A stretch of 64,000 nucleotides of DNA, from contig NZ_CP010681.1 of assembly GCF_002407245.1 (NCBI RefSeq), positions 62,001 through 126,000 on the forward strand, given 5' to 3'. Source of the DNA: Phaeobacter piscinae (GTDB taxonomy: Bacteria; Pseudomonadota; Alphaproteobacteria; Rhodobacterales; Rhodobacteraceae). Below are positions 19,161 through 28,397 of this stretch, in pieces. Position numbers and translations under genes: made by a program. Within the stretch, counting starts at the first letter, position 1, and every line of letters begins with the position of its first letter. The notes under the pieces are model-generated. The model had not been told where the DNA came from, searched no databases, and saw nothing but the letters and a program-made list of their open reading frames with translations.

Positions 19161-19790
19161 ATGGCAAAAGCAATGAGCGGACAAAATCCCGTGACTTCCG
19201 GCAGCAACACCCCCGAAACAGGATCAGAACCCCCCAGCGCCGAGGGGCTGGCGGCTGCGGCCAAGACGGCGAGCAAAGGCGGTCTGCCGCCTGTGCATCT
19301 GTGGAATCCGCCGTTCTGCGGGGATCTGGACATGCGGATTGCCCGTGATGGCACCTGGTTCTACCTCGGCACACCAATCGGGCGGTTTGAACTGGTGAAG
19401 CTGTTTTCCTCCATTCTGAAGCTGGAAGACGGCAAGTATTTCCTTGTTACGCCCGTCGAAAAGGTTGGCATCACGGTGGAGGATGCCCCCTTTGTCGCGG
19501 TGGATTTCGAGGTGGACGGCACCGATGAGGCGCAGGTGTTGCGGTTTGAAACCCATGTTGGCGACAGGGTTGAGGCCGGGCCTGCGCATAAAATCCGCGT
19601 GGTGCGGGACGAAGAGACAGGTGAGCCAGCACCTTATGTGATGGTGCGGGCTGGTCTTGAGGCGCTGATTGATCGCAAGAGCTTTTATCGGCTTGTGGAG
19701 CTGGGGTGTCACCGGGACGGATGGTTTGGTCTGTGGTCGGGTGGTGCGTTCTTCGGCATCATCCCTTCGGATGAGCTGCCGGACGACTGA
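19161..19790 (+). CDS. DUF1285 domain-containing protein
   Basis: 209 residues, with a possible alternative start at ATG 19173. After a low-complexity N-terminus, residues about 45-190 match DUF1285: PPVHLWNPPFCGDLDMRI, then DGTWFYLGTPIGRFELVKLFSSIL, then the paired beta repeats ending LVELG. The family is widespread in proteobacteria and has a two-subdomain fold, but its function is not known. It is divergent from the moxR operon. No Shine-Dalgarno clearly separates the two candidate starts. Confidence 0.87.
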   Translation: MAKAMSGQNPVTSGSNTPETGSEPPSAEGLAAAAKTASKGGLPPVHLWNPPFCGDLDMRIARDGTWFYLGTPIGRFELVKLFSSILKLEDGKYFLVTPVEKVGITVEDAPFVAVDFEVDGTDEAQVLRFETHVGDRVEAGPAHKIRVVRDEETGEPAPYVMVRAGLEALIDRKSFYRLVELGCHRDGWFGLWSGGAFFGIIPSDELPDD

Positions 19791-20067
19791 CCCTGACCTA
19801 CATCGTGGCGTCGTCGGCAGAGCGCTGCCGGTCGTAAGGTGATGCGGCGGGAAGCCGCTGATTCAGTTGAGTGTATTGTAAAATTAGCGAAAATTCTTGT
19901 GAAAACCTGCTCAAAATCGGTGGAGATCTGAGGCAGATTGAGGCGGTGTGATCCTGGACGGATCAATGGTGAACCCGGCGGGGGCTGGGTTGGTCTATTG
20001 CGGTGGCATAGCCCGGCACATGTCAATTTGGCCGCCAATCGGGGGTGGCTCCAAAGGAGGTTTTCCA
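19791..20067. other. Intergenic region between DUF1285 gene and hyi
   Basis: 277 bp without a convincing gene. It contains a small hairpin (CGGCAG 19815-19820, loop AGCG, CTGCCG 19825-19830) that could end the DUF1285 transcript, although no T-run follows. An AT-rich stretch at about 19868-19920 is a likely promoter area for hyi. The hyi frame stays open upstream to 19948 but has no family sequence there. Confidence 0.5.
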
Positions 20068-20820
20068 ATGCCGAAATTTGCGGCCAATATTTCGTTGCTG
20101 TTTGCGGAACTGCCCTATCTGGACCGTTTTCCTGCAGCCGCGCGGGCCGGGTTTGAAGCGGTGGAAATCCTGTTTCCCTATGAGTTGGCTGCGAAAGAAA
20201 CTCAGCGGGCCTTGTTGGCCAATGGGCTGGAGCTGCTGCTGATCAACGCACCGCCCCCGAACTATACTGGTGGGATGCCGGGCTATGCGGCGTTGCCGAT
20301 GGGAGCGGATCGGTTTCAACGCGATATCCGGCGGGTGCTGCGCTATGCGGAGGTGCTGCGACCCGGTATGATCCACATCATGGCCGGTTATGCCAAAGGC
20401 GATGTGGCCAAAGACACGCTGATCCGCAATCTGCAATGGGCCGCCGACTACGCGCCGGGACAGCAATTCACCATTGAACCGCTGAACAGCGGTGATCAGC
20501 CGGGGTATTTTCTGGATGACTACAATCTCGCGGTTGAGGTGCTGGAGGCGGTGGATCGCAAGAACGTTGGCCTGCAGTATGATGCCTATCACGCGCAGCT
20601 CATCCATGGGGATGCGGCCAAGGTCTGGGAAGCCTTTGGCGACCGCGTGACACATGTCCAGATCGGCGCCGCGCCCGGGCGATGTGAGCCAGGAACCGGA
20701 CCGGTGGATTTCGAACAGCTCTTCGCGGCGATAGACGAAAGCGGCTATGAAGGCTGGGTCAGTGCCGAATACACCCCAAGTACCAAACGGACAGAAGACA
20801 GTCTGGCCTGGATGGGCTGA
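20068..20820 (+). CDS. hyi: Hydroxypyruvate isomerase
   Basis: 250 residues from ATG 20068, which has a near-perfect AAAGGAGG at 20053-20060; a longer open frame from 19948 lacks this signal. The protein opens MPKFAANISLLFAELP, the usual Hyi opening, and has the TIM-barrel metal-site segments TIEPLN, QYDAYHAQ, HVQIG and the terminal SAEYTP. It interconverts hydroxypyruvate and tartronate semialdehyde in glyoxylate/glycerate metabolism. Neither gcl nor glxR is adjacent, so it stands alone here. Length is close to the usual 255-260. Confidence 0.92.
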   Translation: MPKFAANISLLFAELPYLDRFPAAARAGFEAVEILFPYELAAKETQRALLANGLELLLINAPPPNYTGGMPGYAALPMGADRFQRDIRRVLRYAEVLRPGMIHIMAGYAKGDVAKDTLIRNLQWAADYAPGQQFTIEPLNSGDQPGYFLDDYNLAVEVLEAVDRKNVGLQYDAYHAQLIHGDAAKVWEAFGDRVTHVQIGAAPGRCEPGTGPVDFEQLFAAIDESGYEGWVSAEYTPSTKRTEDSLAWMG

Positions 20821-20968
20821 CAGAGGTCGCATCGGGGTACGCCAGTCACTGTCAGGATGGAATGGCTGCAGCCAAAGGTCCGGCTGCCATATCAAAACAT
20901 ATTCGCGAATTGAAATGTGAATAAACACAGGGCATAAGGCTGCAATCTGCCCATTCTTGGAGGCCGCC

Positions 20969-21238
20969 ATGGTCCCTGCGCGATTCGCCCCTGTCCTGTT
21001 TGGACTGATCCTGTCTGGCGTTATGTCCTGCATTGTCACAGGTGTCGCCACGCTGAAGGCCGTTGGCCTGAGCGTAGAGGCGCCGGGGCTCTGGATGTCA
21101 GCCTGGAGTTTCGGCTGGCCGGTGGCCTTCGTCGTTGTGCTGGGGGTGGCACCTGCGGTGCGCCGATTGGTGGCCTGGATGGTGAAGCCGCCTGCGGAAA
21201 CAGCCAGCCCCGCAGGACCTCCCAGCGTAAAAGACTAG
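20969..21238 (+). CDS. DUF2798 small membrane protein
   Basis: 89 residues from ATG 20969, preceded by GGAGG at 20959-20963. Two hydrophobic helices (about 6-30 and 42-64) and the pattern RFAP.LFGL.LSG.MS followed by VAPAVRRLV match DUF2798, a family of two-helix inner-membrane proteins of unknown function. The C-terminal tail is Pro/Ala-rich. It lies 148 bp after hyi and converges with polA. Confidence 0.85.
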   Translation: MVPARFAPVLFGLILSGVMSCIVTGVATLKAVGLSVEAPGLWMSAWSFGWPVAFVVVLGVAPAVRRLVAWMVKPPAETASPAGPPSVKD

Positions 21239-21313
21239 CACCGCAGGCCAAGGGGCGCGCTCCTCCCGCCTGTCATCTCAGCATCAAAGATGCCGGTCTT
21301 CCCGTTGGGCCAA

Positions 21314-21335
21314 GCGCCATGCCGGGGCATGGCGC
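21314..21335. terminator. Near-perfect palindrome between DUF2798 gene and polA
   Basis: GCGCCATGCC and GGCATGGCGC form a 10-bp dyad around a central GG, between the convergent ends of the DUF2798 gene and polA. It can fold as a GC-rich hairpin on either strand and may separate the two transcripts. There is no T-run, so it is not a canonical intrinsic terminator. Confidence 0.4.
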
Positions 21336-21447
21336 GTTGTGGCCCCGGCCGATGGCTGACCTTGCCCGGTCAGGCCTGGATCACGCTGCTGCCGCCCCGA
21401 TCAAACAGAGCGGAAGCCAGCCATGTCGGTGCGAGGGGGCTGGCCGC

Positions 21448-24261
21448 CTAGTGGGCCTCTGCCCAGTTCTGTCCCCTGCCGGCATCCACCACCAGTTTCA
21501 CGTCCAGATGAACCGCCGGGTCTGCCGCGGTTTCCATCACGCGACGGGCGGTTTCGATGGTGTCTTCCACGGCGGCTTCTGGCACCTCGAACAGCAGTTC
21601 GTCGTGCACCTGCAGCAGCATCCGTGCAGGCAAGTGAGCGATGGCGGCAGGCATCCGGATCATCGCGCGGCGGATCACATCGGCTGCGGTGCCCTGGATT
21701 GGCGCATTGATTGCGGCGCGTTTGGCAAAGCCGGCGCGCGGTCCCTTGGCGGAGATCTCCGGCGTGTGGATCTTGCGCCCGAACAGGGTTTGCACATGGC
21801 CGTGCTCCTTGGCGAAGGCAACCGTCTCATCCATATAGCGGCGAATGCCGGGGAACCGCTCGAAATAGCGGTCGATGAAGCCCTGCGCCTCGGCCCGTGG
21901 AATGCGCAGGTTGCGCGCCAGACCAAAGCCGGAGATGCCATAAATAACGCCAAAGTTGATCGCCTTGGCCTGTCGGCGGATGTCCGGTGTCATCTCCTCC
22001 AGCGGGACGTTGAACATCTCTGATGCGGTCAGCGCATGGATGTCCTGCCCCTCGGCAAAGGCCTGTTTGAGGGTGTCAATCCCGGCGACATGGGCCAGGA
22101 TACGCAATTCAATCTGGCTGTAGTCCAGCGCCAGCAGCACATTGCCCTCCTCCGGAACAAAGGCCTCGCGGATGCGGCGCCCTTCCTCGGAGCGGATGGG
22201 GATATTCTGCAGGTTGGGATCGGTCGAGGCCAGACGCCCGGTGTTGGCCCCGGTCTGCACATAGGAGGTGTGAACGCGCCCAGTTTCGGCGTTGATATGA
22301 TCCTGAAGCGCATCGGTATAGGTCGATTTCAGCTTGCTCAGCTGGCGCCAGTCCAAGACCAGACCCGGCAGGGCGTGTTCGGTGGCGAGATCCTCAAGAA
22401 TATCCGCCCCGGTGGCATAGGCCCCTGTCTTGCCCTTCTTGCCCCCTTCCATGCCAAGCTTATCAAACAGAATCTCGCCCAGCTGTTTGGGGGACCCGAC
22501 GTTGAAGCTTTGGCCGGCCAGCTCATGTATTTCGGCCTCCAGCCCAGCCATTTTCTGGGCAAAAGCGTTGGACATGCGCGACAGCGTATCGCGATCTACC
22601 TTGATACCCTCGCGCTCCATCCGGGCCAGCACGGGCACCAGCGGGCGTTCCAGCGTCTCGTAGACCGTGGTGACGCCCGCCTGATGCAACTGTGGTTTGA
22701 ACAGCTGCCACAAACGCAGGGTGATATCGGCGTCCTCAGCGGCATAGGCGACGGCATCGTCGATCGGCACGCGGTCAAAGGTGATTGCGGATTTGCCGGT
22801 GCCCAGCAGCGGTTTGATCGGGATCGGCGTGTGGTTCAGATAGCGTTCCGACAGCGTGTCCATGCCGTGCCCGTGCTGGCCTGCGTGCATCGCATAGGAC
22901 ATCAGCATCGTGTCATCGATTGGCGCCACATCGATGCCCCGGCGGGCAAAAATCTTGGCGTCATATTTCATATTCTGGCCAATCTTGAGGATACTGTCGT
23001 CCTCAAGCACGGGCTTCAGCAGATCAAGTGCGTCCTGCAGCGGCATCTGCCCGTCCGCCAGATCGTCCGAACCGAAGAGATCATCACTGCCGCCGGATTT
23101 ATGGGTGAGCGGAATGTAACAGGCGCGGCCCGGTTCCACGCAGAGCGAGATGCCCACAAGATCCACCACCATCTCGTCAAAACCAGTGGTTTCCGTGTCC
23201 ACCGCCACCCAGCCACGTTCGCGGATCTGGGTCACCCATTTTTTCAGCGCCTCGGCGTCACGGACGCATTCATAACTGCCGCTGTCGAAGGGGATATCCG
23301 CCACGGTCGGCGCCTCGGCTGCGTCAGCGCTTTGCGCGGGGGCGTCGACGATGGCTGGCGCCTCTTTACCCAATTGATCGGCGACACGCTTGGACAGAGT
23401 GCGAAATTCCATCTCAGCAAGAAAGCTGAGCAGCTGGTCTGCATTGGGGTCGCGCACGCCCAGATCATCCAGCGTGAAACCCAGCTCCATATTGTTGTCC
23501 AGCTGGACGAGCTGCTTCGACAGTTCGATCTGCGCGCGGTTCTCGATCAGGGTCTGGCGACGCTTGGGTTGTTTGATCTCTTCGGCGCGGTCTAGCAGAT
23601 TTTCTAGCGAACCGTATTCGTTGATCAGCAGCGCGGCTGTCTTAATCCCGATCCCCGGCGCGCCGGGTACGTTGTCGACCGAATCGCCAGCAAGCGCCTG
23701 GACATCCACCACACGGTCCGGTCCGACACCAAATTTCTCGAAGACACCATCGCTGTCGATGCGTTTGTTCTTCATCGCGTCCAGCATTTCGACCCCACCG
23801 CCGACCAGCTGCATCAGATCCTTGTCAGAGGAGATAATCGTCACCCGGCCGCCTGCATCGCGGGCCTGGCAGGCAAGCGTGGCGATAATATCGTCGGCCT
23901 CGAATCCTTCCTGTTCCTTGCAGGCGATATTGAACGCCTCGGTGGCGGTGCGGGTCAGGGGAATCTGCGGGCGCAGATCTTCGGGCATGGCTTCGCGGTT
24001 GGCCTTGTATTGATCATAAAGATCATTGCGGAAGGTGTGCGATCCCTTGTCGAAAATAACCGCAACATGGGTTGGGGCATCTGGGCCGGTGTTGCCCTCA
24101 ACATAGCGGTGCAACATGTTGCAGAATCCCGCCACAGCGCCGATGGGCAGCCCGTCGGATTTGCGGGTGAGAGGCGGCAACGCGTGATAGGCGCGAAAGA
24201 TGAAGGCCGATCCGTCGATCAGATGCAGGTGGCAGCCGGTGCCAAAGGGAGTTGTTGTCAT
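21448..24261 (-). CDS. polA: DNA polymerase I
   Basis: 937 residues from ATG 24261, which has GGAG eight bases upstream; the frame extends 90 bp further but without family sequence. Domains in order: the 5'-3' exonuclease (opens [18 protein letters not shown]; metal-binding acidic residues in SSDKDLMQL and GDSVDNVPG); the 3'-5' proofreading exonuclease with intact DTETTG; and the Family A polymerase with motif [12 protein letters not shown], motif [15 protein letters not shown] and motif [10 protein letters not shown]. It functions in Okazaki fragment maturation and excision repair. Proofreading residues are present, unlike in some bacterial Pol I proteins. It is monocistronic by context. Confidence 0.98.
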   Translation of the reverse strand: MTTTPFGTGCHLHLIDGSAFIFRAYHALPPLTRKSDGLPIGAVAGFCNMLHRYVEGNTGPDAPTHVAVIFDKGSHTFRNDLYDQYKANREAMPEDLRPQIPLTRTATEAFNIACKEQEGFEADDIIATLACQARDAGGRVTIISSDKDLMQLVGGGVEMLDAMKNKRIDSDGVFEKFGVGPDRVVDVQALAGDSVDNVPGAPGIGIKTAALLINEYGSLENLLDRAEEIKQPKRRQTLIENRAQIELSKQLVQLDNNMELGFTLDDLGVRDPNADQLLSFLAEMEFRTLSKRVADQLGKEAPAIVDAPAQSADAAEAPTVADIPFDSGSYECVRDAEALKKWVTQIRERGWVAVDTETTGFDEMVVDLVGISLCVEPGRACYIPLTHKSGGSDDLFGSDDLADGQMPLQDALDLLKPVLEDDSILKIGQNMKYDAKIFARRGIDVAPIDDTMLMSYAMHAGQHGHGMDTLSERYLNHTPIPIKPLLGTGKSAITFDRVPIDDAVAYAAEDADITLRLWQLFKPQLHQAGVTTVYETLERPLVPVLARMEREGIKVDRDTLSRMSNAFAQKMAGLEAEIHELAGQSFNVGSPKQLGEILFDKLGMEGGKKGKTGAYATGADILEDLATEHALPGLVLDWRQLSKLKSTYTDALQDHINAETGRVHTSYVQTGANTGRLASTDPNLQNIPIRSEEGRRIREAFVPEEGNVLLALDYSQIELRILAHVAGIDTLKQAFAEGQDIHALTASEMFNVPLEEMTPDIRRQAKAINFGVIYGISGFGLARNLRIPRAEAQGFIDRYFERFPGIRRYMDETVAFAKEHGHVQTLFGRKIHTPEISAKGPRAGFAKRAAINAPIQGTAADVIRRAMIRMPAAIAHLPARMLLQVHDELLFEVPEAAVEDTIETARRVMETAADPAVHLDVKLVVDAGRGQNWAEAH

Positions 24262-24488
24262 GGCTGATGCTCCGGTGTTTCGCGTTGTCCCCGTTATCGG
24301 TGATCGCGCGAGTGAGAGCAATTGCCGTTTCGCGCCCTTTGCAGGCCGCATAGAAGAAGCCGCCTGATTTGGGCTGTTAGAGATCTCACCCCTGCTGCTC
24401 GATCCGCAGCGGTGTAACCCATGACCAAGTCCAGCAGGCCAATTTGTGCCGAAACGAGGATTTTGGGGCGCGACCCCGGGACTGTGGC

Positions 24489-26543
24489 TTAGGCGGTTTT
24501 TTTACCGGGCTGATTTGCCTTCACAACTTCGCGCACTTCGTCGCGCGTCATCGGCTTGCCGAAATAGAACCCCTGAACCGAGGCGCATTTTTCCACCCGC
24601 AAAAACTGCAGTTCATCTTCGACTTCGACACCCTCGGCCAGAACGGGGATGTTCAATGCCGCGCCGAGCAGCAGGGTTGAGCGAACGATTGCTGCCCGCT
24701 GCGCGTCTATATGCACGTTCTGAACGAAACTCTGATCGATCTTGATTTTGTCAAAGGGGAACGTCTGGAGCATCGCCAGCGAGGAATAACCCGTGCCAAA
24801 ATCATCCATCGCAATGCGCAGCCCCATGGTCTTGAGCTGCTGCATGACCTTCAGCGTATGGACCTGATCATCGATGATGCTGGCCTCGGTGATTTCCAGT
24901 TCGAGCCGCTCGGCAGGCAGTCCGGTTTCGAGCAGAATGTCTGACACATGTTCGACAAAGGACGGCTGTATCAACTGCTGCGGTGCCACGTTGACAGCGA
25001 TATTGAAATGCCCCGGCCAGCATTTTGCCTCATGACAGGCGGTGCGCAGAACCCAGAGACCGACCTCACGGATCAGGCCTGTTTCTTCAGCAATGGGGAT
25101 GAAGGTATCAGGTGATACCCGGCCTTTGCTGGGGTGGTTCCAGCGGAGCAGGACCTCGAAACCGACAGGCGCCAGGGAGCTGAGGTCGTTCTGGAGCTGA
25201 TACACCAACTCAAATTGATCGCCCCTGACACAGGCCTGTCGAAGGTCGTTGACCAGCTCCAGACGCTCGCGGTTGTGCTTTTCCATCTGCGCATTGAACA
25301 GGCAGATATGCCTATCGGCGTCGGCTTTGGCGCGATACATCGCCACGTCCGATTTGTGCAGCAGATCACGGATGGACCGGCCGTCTTCGAGGCTTGTAGC
25401 GACGCCGATCGCAACACCGATGATGGCGGATGTATTATCAAAATCCACCGGCTCTACGATCAGAGCATGCAGGCGCTCAGCAAATGCCAAGACTTGATCG
25501 ACCCGGCGGAATCCCTGTTTCAGAGCAACGAACTCATCCCCCCCAATGCGGGCGACAAATTCATCTTTTTCCAGCACGGAGTTGAGCCGGTTCGCAACGG
25601 TGGTCAGAACGGTGTCCCCGGCGGCATGGCCATAAAGGTCGTTAATTTCTTTGAAGAGATTGAGATCCAGTGTCAGCACCGCAACGCGTTCCGTTTCATC
25701 GCGGTCCAGGAGTTCAGTCAGGCTTGCAATCTTGCGGGTCAGGGCCATCCGGTTAGGCAGGCCCGTCAAAGGGTCATGCATTGCGGCATGTTGCAGCTGG
25801 TTGCGTGCCTCACTCTCCATATTGGTTTCAATGCTGAGCGCAGCAAACCCAATCATCAGAATGATCGCCATGGTACCCAGTACGAACAGTCCAAGAGTGG
25901 CATCAGAAATCACTTCTGGGGGGACAGAATACAGCGGGCTGAGTTGCACGGTGATGGCCGACATGCCGGTAAAATGCATCGTGCAAATCGTCAGCGTCAT
26001 CAGAACAACGGCCACAATCCATCGTCGACCAGTCGCAAAGCGTGTCAGATATTCATAGGTTGCCACACCCAGCGCAGCGGCAATCAGGATTGATGAAATC
26101 AATGGCGTGGTTTGCCAAACGATTTCTCCGGGTAGCAGATAACCACTCATGCCGAGGTAGTGCATAGTTGAAACGCTGAGACCAAACATCGCGCCGCTGG
26201 CCGCAATCCGGTAGTTAGTCGAATGTGCAAATGCATAGACGCCGTTCGTCATGAGCATGCCCACAACCGCAGCCGCAAGCGACACACCGGTCAGCAGAGG
26301 ATCATACCCATGCGCGTAGCCGGGATCAAAGGCGAGCATGGCGATGAAATGGGTCGTCCAGACAGTGCCACCGCTAATCAGGCTGGTGAGGCCTAGTTGG
26401 ACGAGCCTGCCCGTGGCAGCCGTCCGACCAAGACGCTGGGTCATCAGAACCGATAGCCAGGAACCGATGACGCAGACAAGCGCAGCCACGGCCACAAGGC
26501 CCAGGCTGTGTTCCTGCGTAATGCATTGAACGACGCTGTACAT
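24489..26543 (-). CDS. MHYT-GGDEF-EAL cyclic-di-GMP turnover protein
   Basis: 684 residues; start ATG 26543 is chosen for its GGAGA Shine-Dalgarno rather than an ATG nine codons upstream. Residues 1-235 form a seven-helix MHYT sensor with the repeated motifs THFIAM, MHYLGM and MHFTGM, a proposed copper/gas-sensing membrane domain. GGDEF follows with intact GGDEF at 334-338, but the RxxD inhibitory site is absent. The EAL domain starts as E-V-L (463-465), and retains the Asn, ITE, DDFGTGYSS, KID and EGVE residues needed for metal and catalysis. It likely makes and/or degrades c-di-GMP in response to a membrane signal. Confidence 0.94.
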   Translation of the reverse strand: MYSVVQCITQEHSLGLVAVAALVCVIGSWLSVLMTQRLGRTAATGRLVQLGLTSLISGGTVWTTHFIAMLAFDPGYAHGYDPLLTGVSLAAAVVGMLMTNGVYAFAHSTNYRIAASGAMFGLSVSTMHYLGMSGYLLPGEIVWQTTPLISSILIAAALGVATYEYLTRFATGRRWIVAVVLMTLTICTMHFTGMSAITVQLSPLYSVPPEVISDATLGLFVLGTMAIILMIGFAALSIETNMESEARNQLQHAAMHDPLTGLPNRMALTRKIASLTELLDRDETERVAVLTLDLNLFKEINDLYGHAAGDTVLTTVANRLNSVLEKDEFVARIGGDEFVALKQGFRRVDQVLAFAERLHALIVEPVDFDNTSAIIGVAIGVATSLEDGRSIRDLLHKSDVAMYRAKADADRHICLFNAQMEKHNRERLELVNDLRQACVRGDQFELVYQLQNDLSSLAPVGFEVLLRWNHPSKGRVSPDTFIPIAEETGLIREVGLWVLRTACHEAKCWPGHFNIAVNVAPQQLIQPSFVEHVSDILLETGLPAERLELEITEASIIDDQVHTLKVMQQLKTMGLRIAMDDFGTGYSSLAMLQTFPFDKIKIDQSFVQNVHIDAQRAAIVRSTLLLGAALNIPVLAEGVEVEDELQFLRVEKCASVQGFYFGKPMTRDEVREVVKANQPGKKTA

Positions 26544-26689
26544 CTCGATCTCCGGTAGTAGTAGATACACTCTTCATCCAGTGCATCATCATCGTAAAGA
26601 AACAGCTACCACGTCCTGATCCTTGTCGGTTTGTTTCCTCAAATTCGTTACAATCGGATTCTTTTTTGGCGGGGGCGAAGTGTATTCGC

Positions 26690-26724
26690 ACAAACAAAAA
26701 AACGCCGCCTCGGAGGGCGGCGTT
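26690..26724 (-). terminator. Intrinsic terminator of the zinc-finger gene
   Basis: On the minus strand, AACGCCGCC and GGCGGCGTT form a 9-bp stem with a six-base loop (26701-26724), followed by a T-rich tract (complement of 26690-26700). It sits 27 bp past the stop of the gene at 26751-26933 and is the clearest rho-independent terminator in the window. Confidence 0.9.
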
Positions 26725-26750
26725 TGTGATAAGTTATATCTGCCAACTCG

Positions 26751-26933
26751 TTAAGGCAGCTTGCTCCTCGTGTCCTTGTGGACAAACTTGCAATCGCAAT
26801 AGGGGCATTCCACGAAGCCTTCGGCTTCGGGGATTTGCAGGTAGACCCGCGGATGTCCCAGCGCACCTTCGCTGCCGTCGCAGGCGACGCGGTAGCTGTC
26901 CACGATCTTGGTTTCCGGCGCTTCGATGGTCAT
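26751..26933 (-). CDS. Zinc-finger (CHCC-type) domain protein
   Basis: 60 residues. The C-terminal part has [14 protein letters not shown] and CPYCDCKF, giving the Cys/His/Cys/Cys ligands of the zf-CHCC family related to the NDUFS6 subunit of mitochondrial complex I. Alphaproteobacteria commonly carry it as a stand-alone gene. The role is likely zinc binding and possibly respiratory complex assembly, by homology only. It has its own terminator immediately downstream and is divergent from the ABC ATPase gene. Confidence 0.92.
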   Translation of the reverse strand: MTIEAPETKIVDSYRVACDGSEGALGHPRVYLQIPEAEGFVECPYCDCKFVHKDTRSKLP

Positions 26934-27004
26934 CTCTGGCGGTCCTCTTGGTTATCAGTTAGTGGCTTTTATGAGCCAAGGGAAAACCGGGGGCAAGGGC
27001 CGCA

Positions 27005-27937
27005 ATGACTGAGGACGCAATCCGTATCGAAGGTTTGCAGAAAACCTACAAGGGCCGCAGGGGGCAACCTGCCAAACAGGCGCTGAAAGGCGTGGATCTG
27101 AGCATTCCGCGCGGATCGGTCTTTGGTCTTCTCGGCCCCAATGGCGCCGGCAAATCCACCATGATCAACATCTTGGCCGGGCTGGTTTTGAAAACCGCAG
27201 GGAAGGTGACGATCTGGGGCTTCGATCAGGACGAAAACCCGCGCCAGTCCCGTGCCTCCATCGGGGTGATGCCGCAGGAGTTGAACCTAGATCCGTTCTT
27301 CAGCCCGCGTGGAGCGCTGGAGGTGCAGGCGGGCTTATACGGGGTGCCGAAATCCGAACGCCGCAGTGATGATATTCTGCGCATGGTCGGGTTGGAGGAC
27401 AAAGCGCATGCTTATGCCCGGACCCTGTCGGGTGGAATGCAGCGGCGGTTGCTGCTGGGCAAGGCGCTGGTTCATCACCCCAATATCCTGGTGCTGGATG
27501 AGCCAACGGCAGGTGTGGATATCGAATTGCGCCAAATGCTTTGGGAGAATATCCGCAAGCTGAACGCGCAAGGTATGACCATCATTTTGACCACACATTA
27601 TCTCGAAGAGGCCGAGGAAATGTGTGATGAAATCGCGATCATCAATCAGGGTGAGCTGGTGGCGCGCGACACCACGGCAAATCTGCTGGGACGGCTGGAT
27701 GCAAAGGCGATGGTGGTCCACCCGGCGCATCCGGTGACGACACTGCCAGTGGGCGATGGGATCGCATCGGAGCTGCGCAGCGATGGTGCGGTGATCCTGC
27801 GCTACCACGGCAATCAGACGAGCGCAGAAGAGGTTTTGTCGGCGGTACGTGAGGCCGGGATTTCGATCCGGGACGTAAAAACCGAAGAGGCCGATCTGGA
27901 AGATGTGTTCCTGGCGCTGACAAAATCGCGGAGCTGA
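27005..27937 (+). CDS. ABC transporter ATP-binding protein, ABC-2 type (orphan)
   Basis: 310 residues with all ATPase motifs: Walker A GPNGAGKST, signature LSGGMQRR, Walker B ILVLDEPTAGVD, and switch His in TTHYLEEAEE. The C-terminal extension after residue 225 is typical of DrrA/CcmA/YadG-type exporters that partner with ABC-2 permeases. No permease gene is next to it: the next gene is on the other strand and unrelated. It must use a permease encoded elsewhere, or its partner was lost. The substrate is unknown. Confidence 0.93.
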   Translation: MTEDAIRIEGLQKTYKGRRGQPAKQALKGVDLSIPRGSVFGLLGPNGAGKSTMINILAGLVLKTAGKVTIWGFDQDENPRQSRASIGVMPQELNLDPFFSPRGALEVQAGLYGVPKSERRSDDILRMVGLEDKAHAYARTLSGGMQRRLLLGKALVHHPNILVLDEPTAGVDIELRQMLWENIRKLNAQGMTIILTTHYLEEAEEMCDEIAIINQGELVARDTTANLLGRLDAKAMVVHPAHPVTTLPVGDGIASELRSDGAVILRYHGNQTSAEEVLSAVREAGISIRDVKTEEADLEDVFLALTKSRS

Positions 27938-27998
27938 TGGCGTGGTGGCGCGTCAGCATTCTGCCCTTGTTAGAGCCTAATTCTTCTCGTGCGAGCCG

Positions 27999-28376
27999 TC
28001 ATTGTGTTTCGACGCAGTGACGGCGGAAGGCACGTTTCAGCATGTCGAGCTCGGCGCGCAGCAGTTCCACCTCAACCCGCAGATCATCACCGGTCAACTC
28101 GCCGCAGATGAGGGTGAAATCGCCGAGCTTTGCATCGCTCGTCAGATCATAAATCACAAAACTCTGGACACCATCGGCAATCGCTTCGGTTGGAATTGGA
28201 ATGGTGAGGGACCATTCGTTGGCGGTTTCACTTTCCTCAAGGGTGACATTTGGCACCAGACGGTCCAGGTGCCGCACCTCAATCGCAGGCATGGCGCCTG
28301 CAGCTCCTGAGCCTGCGATCCGTCCCTCCCAGAGGCCGTCGCGAAAACGAATTTTGGTCAATGTCAGCTGGCTCAT
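27999..28376 (-). CDS. Conserved hypothetical protein, paired with the DUF6478 gene
   Basis: 125 residues, predicted beta-rich with a C-terminal helical tail (ELLRAELDMLKRAFRRHC). It is preceded by AAAGG and lies 21 bp after the DUF6478 gene, so the two form an operon. The two proteins share the style of beta-strand sequence (LTLTKIRFRDGLWEGRI against VTLRDLTLSRSR), hinting at a common beta-sandwich fold. I do not recognise a named family. A surface polysaccharide or sugar-related role has been suggested to me only by its look and is not claimed. Confidence 0.75.
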   Translation of the reverse strand: MSQLTLTKIRFRDGLWEGRIAGSGAAGAMPAIEVRHLDRLVPNVTLEESETANEWSLTIPIPTEAIADGVQSFVIYDLTSDAKLGDFTLICGELTGDDLRVEVELLRAELDMLKRAFRRHCVETQ

Positions 28377-28397
28377 ATCGGGCCTTTCGAAGGTGGA

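Noticed and set aside
19109..19354. N-terminal extension of MoxR by 82 residues
   Set aside because: It would run through the DUF1285 gene start, lacks MoxR similarity, and ATG 19108 has a good Shine-Dalgarno.
19948..20067. Upstream extension of hydroxypyruvate isomerase
   Set aside because: The strong AAAGGAGG at 20053-20060 points to ATG 20068, and the extension lacks family residues.
22036..23595. A 519-codon plus-strand open frame
   Set aside because: It mirrors polA on the other strand, has no recognisable domain, and polA is certain.
24262..24351. Upstream extension of PolA
   Set aside because: ATG 24261 has GGAG at correct spacing and gives the usual N-terminus; the extension has no similarity.
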